In this document: piece by piece, positions 8,760 to 12,252 of the stretch
Numbering within the stretch: position 1 is the stretch's first letter
Layout: every line of letters starts with the position of its first letter
DNA from: Trichomonas tenax
Lineage: Eukaryota > Parabasalia > Trichomonadida > Trichomonadidae
NCBI GenBank assembly: GCA_023091735.1
Contig: JALKBU010001346.1
Location: 1 to 12,252 of the forward strand
DNA: 12,252 nucleotides
Direction of reading: 5' to 3'
Translations under genes and position numbers: made by a program
The notes under the pieces: model-generated
Databases searched by the model: none
The model's input: only the letters and a program-made list of their open reading frames with translations
What the model was told of the DNA's origin: nothing

Positions 8760-8798
8760 AAGAACAACCAGAGAATCTCGAAATGTGAACAAATATTT

Positions 8799-8878
8799 TG
8801 TTTCATGCAATAATCACAGTGATAATATTACACTACAGTTGTGATGGTGCATTATCACTGTGATTATTGCATGAAACA
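8799..8878. repeat. Perfect 28-bp inverted repeat, hairpin A2 (80 nt)
   Basis: Arms 8799-8826 and 8851-8878 are exact reverse complements over 28 bp, beginning TGTTTCATGCAATAATCACA. The loop is 24 nt. A transcript from either strand would fold into a long uninterrupted stem. Neither arm recurs elsewhere in the window as far as I can see. Confidence 0.9.
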
Positions 8879-8923
8879 CAACTTTTTTAAGAGCATTAAA
8901 TTATTTGATTGGAATGTTGATTT

Positions 8924-9000
8924 TCCGAGTGTTGGTGATATATAGATCGTTCTGCGGACTATTGTGCCACAGCTCCATCTATATATCACTTATACTCGGA
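8924..9000. repeat. Imperfect inverted repeat, hairpin A3 (77 nt)
   Basis: Arms 8924-8947 and 8977-9000 match in 21 of 24 positions; both ends read TCCGAGT/ACTCGGA, and the inner GTGATATATAGAT pairs perfectly. The three mismatches fall together in a small internal bulge. The 29-nt loop has a further 6-nt stem (CTGCGG with CCACAG, one mismatch), so the structure continues inward. Confidence 0.85.
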
Positions 9001-9019
9001 GTGATTTTCAAAATTTCGG

Positions 9020-9120
9020 CAATATCTTTGTTATCTAGTCATTTTCACGGTGCTGAAGCCACAATATGACATTCTGTGTGAATTCAGCACCATGAAAATG
9101 ACTAGATAACAAAGATATTG
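9020..9120. repeat. Near-perfect 38-bp inverted repeat, hairpin A4 (101 nt)
   Basis: Arms 9020-9057 and 9083-9120 match in 37 of 38 positions, starting CAATATCTTTGTTATCTAGT, with one C-A mismatch. The loop is 25 nt. A few more pairs may form outside the arms after a 2-nt bulge. This is the longest and cleanest stem in the left cluster. Confidence 0.92.
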
Positions 9121-10322
9121 GAAATGAAGAATAATAATGATATGTTTATAAAGCGAATTGCAGGAAAATCATAATATATAACATATTGGAGTTATTGATA
9201 TGCTAAAATATAGGAAATTTATATTTTTGACAATATGACGCGTAAAATAGATTAAATGACATGTAAAATAATTTTATGACACATATCATGTTTAAAGTTA
9301 GAAAAATATTTTTATTGTATAGTTATATTCTACATATGCGTTATATGATAGAAAACAAATAAAAAGTATATATTATACGAGATAAAAATAATAAAAATAA
9401 AATGTGATTATTTTGTCTATATACTCCATGCCAGTGTTCGGTGGTACATGTAGGTATTTAGGATATTTTTCAATTTGCAATAAATCATTCAGAAGAGGCT
9501 GAAATAGAGAAAGAAGGAAAAAAGTGAGAAAAGTGACTATTTTTGAGATCAAAATTATATTGTTGTATATATAATATACATTTCAAATACCATATATTAC
9601 ATTTCTGAGTCCTTTCAATATTTGAGAAGACAAATCGTAGAGATATTAGCATGCTTAATATAGCATTATGAATAGGTTTATATTTTATTGTAAACTATAC
9701 AATAATCGGACTCATAGAATATATTGTGAGAGCGTATACAAAATGTGTTATTTATATTGCCTATTATATATGCATTACATTGTCCTTTTACATCATTCAA
9801 TATTTGTGAGTGTTTTTTCAGAGAATTCAAAAATTGCTTATGCAATAACTATGTAAATCTGGTATATGAATCATTTGTAGTAATCTTTTTAAATGTTGAA
9901 AATCATTTTAATTTTTCTCAAAATCTCAATTAAAACATAAAATAATGAGCATCCAACAATATATTATGATTTATTTTGATTTTTATTCTTCATCTCAATA
10001 TTTTTCTTTTCTCAAATCTTCTTTTTTCATAAATTAATTTGATAATTGGTATAAATTATATTTATTATATTTAATATTTTATCTAATTTGACATATTAGT
10101 GAAAAGTGACATGATATCTTCATTGTTTTAAATCTTATCAATTTATATATGTTAATAGTGCAATCCAAATGCCCAATAAAATTATCGATTAATTTTAAAT
10201 ATTTCTATTTCATTTTCAATATTGATTATTGGTAAAAACGTTATATTTATTCATATGACTCGTATATCAAATATGATTGCTCTTAAGATGTAATTTTCGT
10301 GTTTGTTAGTACACAAAATCGA
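9121..10322. other. Long AT-rich gene-free interval
   Basis: About 1.2 kb of very AT-rich DNA holds no convincing gene. Open frames near 9668-9933 have biased, low-complexity composition and no domain features. Between 9233 and 9292 three loosely repeated units of the form TGAC-NNGTAAAATA or ATGACAC occur. A small palindrome, TGTATATATAATATACA, lies at 9564-9580. Confidence 0.5.
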
Positions 10323-10332
10323 TAATTACCAA
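10323..10332 (+). repeat. Left copy of 10-bp flanking direct repeat (candidate target-site duplication)
   Basis: TAATTACCAA here is repeated exactly at 11273-11282, immediately outside the two ends of the inverted-repeat element. Exact flanking repeats of this kind are what transposon insertion leaves behind. Confidence 0.6.
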
Positions 10333-10352
10333 GGGCAATTAAATTTTTACAC

Positions 10353-10501
10353 GCAAAGTCGGCGAAACACGTTTTTTAACTCACTGGATTAACTTCTTGC
10401 TAAGTTATTGAACCACAATGTACAAAATCCTGTTGTGCATTGGGTTTCGAGTGCTGGACAAATCCAACTAATGTGTTTTGTAAAGTGTCAGATTTGTTAG
10501 A
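10353..10501 (+). repeat. Left terminal inverted-repeat arm
   Basis: It begins GCAAAGTCGGCGAAACACG. The first 62 bp are identical to the reverse complement of the right arm, and the last 51 bp match in 48. The two blocks are separated here by 36 nt (10415-10450), compared with 7 nt in the right arm. The extra sequence itself contains a small imperfect inverted repeat (CAATG...CATTG). Confidence 0.88.
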
Positions 10502-10836
10502 ACTCGAGAGCCAGTTTGCATTTAACAAAAATGAAAAAAAAAAAAGAAAAAAATTAGTGAATTTTTAAAAATATGGGCGAATTGAAATATTAGAGAGGTT
10601 ATAAATTTGGAAATAGATTACTTATTGCTAGTATAAACGTAATTATCATTCAAAATTTAAATAACTTACTGTTTAAAAAAAATTTAAAATCGAAAAGTGA
10701 AAATAAAAATAAATTAGGGATTCTAATAATGTGAAATAAAGAAGTTATGTTTAAAATAATCAGAGACTAAATAAGATGGTGGAATAAAATTAAAAGAAAG
10801 ATTTTTTCGATAAGGGAGACTCAGGCTTGGCGCCTA

Positions 10837-10879
10837 AAGAGTAGTGTCGTGCAGACCTCAGTGGCACCGCCAGTGTCGA
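10837..10879 (+). repeat. GC-rich 43-bp direct repeat, copy 1
   Basis: This starts AAGAGTAGTGTCGTGCAGAC and is exactly repeated at 10948-10990. It lies in the GC-rich core of the element and contrasts sharply with the AT-rich DNA around it. It is not coding in any evident way. Confidence 0.9.
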
Positions 10880-10917
10880 CGCAGGCTTGGCTTGTGGGTC
10901 GTCGATCAATCACAACA

Positions 10918-10937
10918 TCGAAGACTGCGAATCATGC
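10918..10937 (+). repeat. 20-bp direct repeat, copy 1
   Basis: TCGAAGACTGCGAATCATGC recurs at 10987-11006, where it overlaps the last four bases of the second 43-bp repeat copy. In the first half of the core the two repeat types are separated by about 40 nt, so one half looks like the other with an insertion or deletion. Confidence 0.88.
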
Positions 10938-10947
10938 TTAGAGCTTG

Positions 10948-10990
10948 AAGAGTAGTGTCGTGCAGACCTCAGTGGCACCGCCAGTGTCGA
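10948..10990 (+). repeat. GC-rich 43-bp direct repeat, copy 2
   Basis: This is an exact copy of 10837-10879 at a period of 111 bp. It runs directly into the second copy of the 20-bp repeat. Confidence 0.9.
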
Positions 10991-11006
10991 AGACTGCGAA
11001 TCATGC
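10987..11006 (+). repeat. 20-bp direct repeat, copy 2
   Basis: This is an exact copy of 10918-10937, fused to the end of the preceding 43-bp repeat. Confidence 0.88.
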
Positions 11007-11037
11007 ATTGGGACACCAAGTATAACATCTAAGTATC

Positions 11038-11060
11038 GTGAAGGCTGTGCATGCCTTCAC
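11038..11060. repeat. Short GC-rich stem-loop in the element core
   Basis: GTGAAGGC pairs perfectly with GCCTTCAC across a 7-nt loop (TGTGCAT). It lies between the direct repeats and the right terminal arm. It may be a protein-binding or RNA structure of the element. Confidence 0.7.
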
Positions 11061-11132
11061 GCACTTTCGAAGCTCTGTCTAGATGACCCATTGCAAAACG
11101 ACACTTTTTGTAAACTGTTCACCAACTCTATT

Positions 11133-11252
11133 TCTGATAAATCTGACACTTTACAAAACACTTTAGTTGGATTTGTCCAGCACTCATTGGGGTTCAATAA
11201 CTTAGCAAGAAGTTAATCCAGTGAGTTAAAAAACGTGTTTCGCCGACTTTGC
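11133..11252 (-). repeat. Right terminal inverted-repeat arm
   Basis: This is the reverse complement of the left arm: 11191-11252 identical over 62 bp and 11133-11183 matching in 48 of 51. The two blocks are separated by only 7 nt, so this arm is probably the shorter, ancestral form. Confidence 0.88.
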
Positions 11253-11272
11253 ATATCAATTTTAGACAAGCC

Positions 11273-11282
11273 TAATTACCAA
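11273..11282 (+). repeat. Right copy of 10-bp flanking direct repeat
   Basis: TAATTACCAA is identical to 10323-10332. It is followed at once by hairpin-cluster DNA, so the insertion appears to have landed at the edge of that structured region. Confidence 0.6.
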
Positions 11283-11293
11283 ATTGCATAAAT

Positions 11294-11383
11294 ATCATCA
11301 GAAATGATCAATTCATAACACAAACTCTCCAGAACAGCGAATTTCTGGGGAACCTGTGCTATGAATTGATCATTTTTGATGAT
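11294..11383. repeat. Imperfect inverted repeat, hairpin B1 (90 nt)
   Basis: Arms 11294-11322 and 11355-11383 match in 27 of 29 positions, with the core AATGATCAATTCATA pairing without a break. The 32-nt loop contains a further stem, CCAGA with TCTGG, so most of the element can fold. Confidence 0.88.
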
Positions 11384-11415
11384 AGGAATTAACGGATATT
11401 TATAAATCGTAAATT

Positions 11416-11490
11416 GCTTTAGTTGTCTAATTACATGACAAACATTTGCTCACCGGCTATCTGTTTGTCATGCTATTAGACAGCTAAAGC
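11416..11490. repeat. Imperfect inverted repeat, hairpin B2 (75 nt)
   Basis: Arms 11416-11443 and 11463-11490 match in 25 of 28 positions. One of the three mismatches would be a U-G wobble in plus-strand RNA. The loop is 19 nt. Confidence 0.85.
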
Positions 11491-11530
11491 GAGTATTGTA
11501 AATCGATGAATGAAATATTTTGATTCATGG

Positions 11531-11601
11531 CATTTTCTACGAGTCTCTGAGGTTGCTAAGGCATCCTATGTCTTAGCAACCTCAAAAAGATGTAGAAAAT
11601 G
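11531..11601. repeat. Imperfect inverted repeat, hairpin B3 (71 nt)
   Basis: Arms 11531-11560 and 11572-11601 pair over 10 bp at the base (CATTTTCTAC) and 13 bp near the tip (TGAGGTTGCTAAG), with a 7-nt mismatched bulge between. The loop is only 11 nt, the smallest in the two clusters. Confidence 0.85.
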
Positions 11602-11642
11602 TAGGTTTGTAAAAGAGTATCGAATGAGTTATATCTGAGCGA

Positions 11643-11731
11643 ATTTCGAAGACATCAACAGCTAGCAGATGGCTAGGTAAGAAGAACGGCTTCGAATTGA
11701 CCATTTGTTGGCCGTTGATCTCTTGAATGCG
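11643..11731. repeat. Degenerate inverted repeat, hairpin B4 (about 89 nt)
   Basis: The outer arms (about 11643-11671 and 11703-11731) pair with several mismatches and a 2-nt gap; ATCAAC/GTTGAT is the firmest part. The interior has smaller stems (CTAGC with GCTAG, and GAAG with CTTC around AACGG), so several folds compete. This member is weaker than its neighbours. Confidence 0.45.
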
Positions 11732-11747
11732 ATTAAAATGGGAAAGA

Positions 11748-11827
11748 ATCGAAGAATTCGTGTCTGTTCTCCACTAGTTTTTCATTGACTGAAGGGATAT
11801 ATGCACGAACAGACATTCTAAATCGAT
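11748..11827. repeat. Degenerate inverted repeat, hairpin B5 (80 nt)
   Basis: The outer ATCGA and inner TGTCTGTTC pair perfectly with the right arm at 11807-11827. The middle is gapped, giving about 18 paired positions of 22. The loop is 37 nt with no obvious inner stem. Confidence 0.5.
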
Positions 11828-12197
11828 AAAAAACGATTGGGTAACAATATTTATTTTAACCAACTTTTTCTTAACAGTCTTTTTTAGCTGTATTATCATT
11901 TTTAAAATCTAAAAATCAACTCAATTGTTTATTTAAAAGCACAAATTGAATTTTCTTTGTTAAAAACTTATATTTGCATTCGTAAATATTCTCTTAAACT
12001 CAAAGGTTATTTTTCTATAATCAAATATTACTAACAGGTGGATTCTATTATAGCTTATTTTGCTATTTAATCGGATTTTAAGAAAAAATACGTTATTTAA
12101 ATCACTCATTCTTTTGGTACTGTTTTTTCGGGACTGGGACAAAATAGAACAACGTGCTTTTCTGACATGTAAATTATGTTTGACATATAGAGTCAGA
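11828..12197. other. AT-rich gene-free interval before a possible gene start
   Basis: No credible open frame is present; the minus-strand frame at 11960-12142 is low-complexity and looks like chance. The last 60 nt become less AT-rich and would hold the promoter of the open frame starting at 12198, if that is real. Confidence 0.45.
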
Positions 12198-12252
12198 ATG
12201 TCAAATATAAAGGAAAGTGACGTGATTGCGCGGGAAAAATGGAAAAGTGTCA
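12198..12252 (+). CDS. Possible 5' end of a gene, cut by the window edge
   Basis: An ATG at 12198 opens a frame that stays open for 18 codons to the end of the window, beginning SNIKESDVIAREKWKSV. The composition is soluble and charged, and GC content rises where the frame begins, both usual at trichomonad gene starts. TCAGA lies directly before the ATG; the consensus initiator would be TCA followed by a pyrimidine and T/A, so it fits only partly. The family cannot be told from so short a piece, and a chance open frame of this length is quite possible. Confidence 0.35.
   Translation, partial: MSNIKESDVIAREKWKSV

Larger units (their letters stand above)
10333..11272. mobile_element. Non-autonomous foldback-type element with long terminal inverted repeats (~940 bp)
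   Basis: The segment is bounded by an exact 10-bp direct repeat and carries long inverted arms. An outer block of 62 bp (10353-10414 against 11191-11252) is identical, and an inner block (10451-10501 against 11133-11183) matches in 48 of 51 positions. The outermost 20 nt at each end (10333-10352, 11253-11272) are only weakly similar, so the true termini may be at 10353/11252 with extra flanking sequence. No open frame for a transposase is present. The interior begins with an A-rich run (about 10523-10556), continues AT-rich to 10800, then has a GC-rich core with direct repeats. It could be a deletion derivative of a larger DNA transposon (trichomonads carry Mavericks, mariners and others), an independent foldback element, or a remnant whose terminal repeats survive. 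I cannot name the superfamily. Confidence 0.65.

Noticed and set aside
9668..9933. Two overlapping open frames of 62 codons
   Set aside because: Biased Tyr/Phe/Cys composition, overlap of each other, AT-rich surroundings and no gene-like features.
10333..11272. The inverted-repeat segment as one end of a Maverick/Polinton
   Set aside because: Both terminal arms lie within 940 bp, the flanking duplication is 10 bp rather than 5-6, and no polymerase, integrase or capsid-like frame is present.
11960..12142. 60-codon minus-strand frame
   Set aside because: Low-complexity Ile/Phe/Lys/Asn composition typical of random AT-rich DNA.
1..12252. tRNA, rRNA or CRISPR features
   Set aside because: No B-box-like GGTTCGANTCC with a matching cloverleaf was found, no rRNA-like blocks, and the repeats present are inverted or few in number rather than regularly spaced direct repeats.

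Overview
Organism. The window reads as nuclear DNA of a parabasalid protist, most likely Trichomonas or a close relative. It is AT-rich and sparsely coded, the genes are uninterrupted, and it holds a broken gene of the DUF3447-plus-ankyrin family that is hugely expanded in trichomonads. A UAAA tetranucleotide overlaps the stop codon of one gene, a known T. vaginalis polyadenylation arrangement. The canonical trichomonad initiator (TCA-Py-T/A) is not seen close upstream of any start codon here, so the species is left open.

Layout. Positions 249-2405 (minus) hold a complete choline transporter-like (CTL/SLC44) membrane protein, the one confidently named gene. Positions 3157-3822 (minus) hold a 221-residue coiled-coil protein in the same orientation. 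Positions 4891-5496 (plus) encode a 201-residue predicted type I membrane protein with a short basic, tyrosine-rich tail. From about 5670 to 6790 (plus) lie decayed coding sequences spread over several frames. The second half resembles repetitive, probably beta-helical trichomonad surface proteins. Positions 7055-8135 (minus) are a DUF3447/ankyrin pseudogene with three frame changes.

Non-coding right half. From 8136 to about 12197 no convincing gene is visible, but the DNA is highly structured. Two clusters of long imperfect-to-perfect stem-loops with unrelated sequences lie at 8702-9120 (four hairpins) and 11294-11827 (five hairpins). Their arms are about 20-38 nt and their loops 11-37 nt, which is the size of microRNA precursors. 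Between them, 10333-11272 looks like a roughly 940-bp non-autonomous mobile element. It has inverted-repeat arms of more than 110 bp (62 bp identical plus 48/51), a 10-bp direct repeat at both ends that looks like a target-site duplication, and a GC-rich core with internal direct repeats. A short open frame starting at 12198 may be the 5' end of a gene running off the window.

How the parts relate. There is no sign of an operon or a shared pathway. The left third is ordinary single-copy gene space. The middle is a graveyard of multigene-family members. The right third is repeat and hairpin territory. The most promising undescribed material is the hairpin clusters and the foldback-type element between them.
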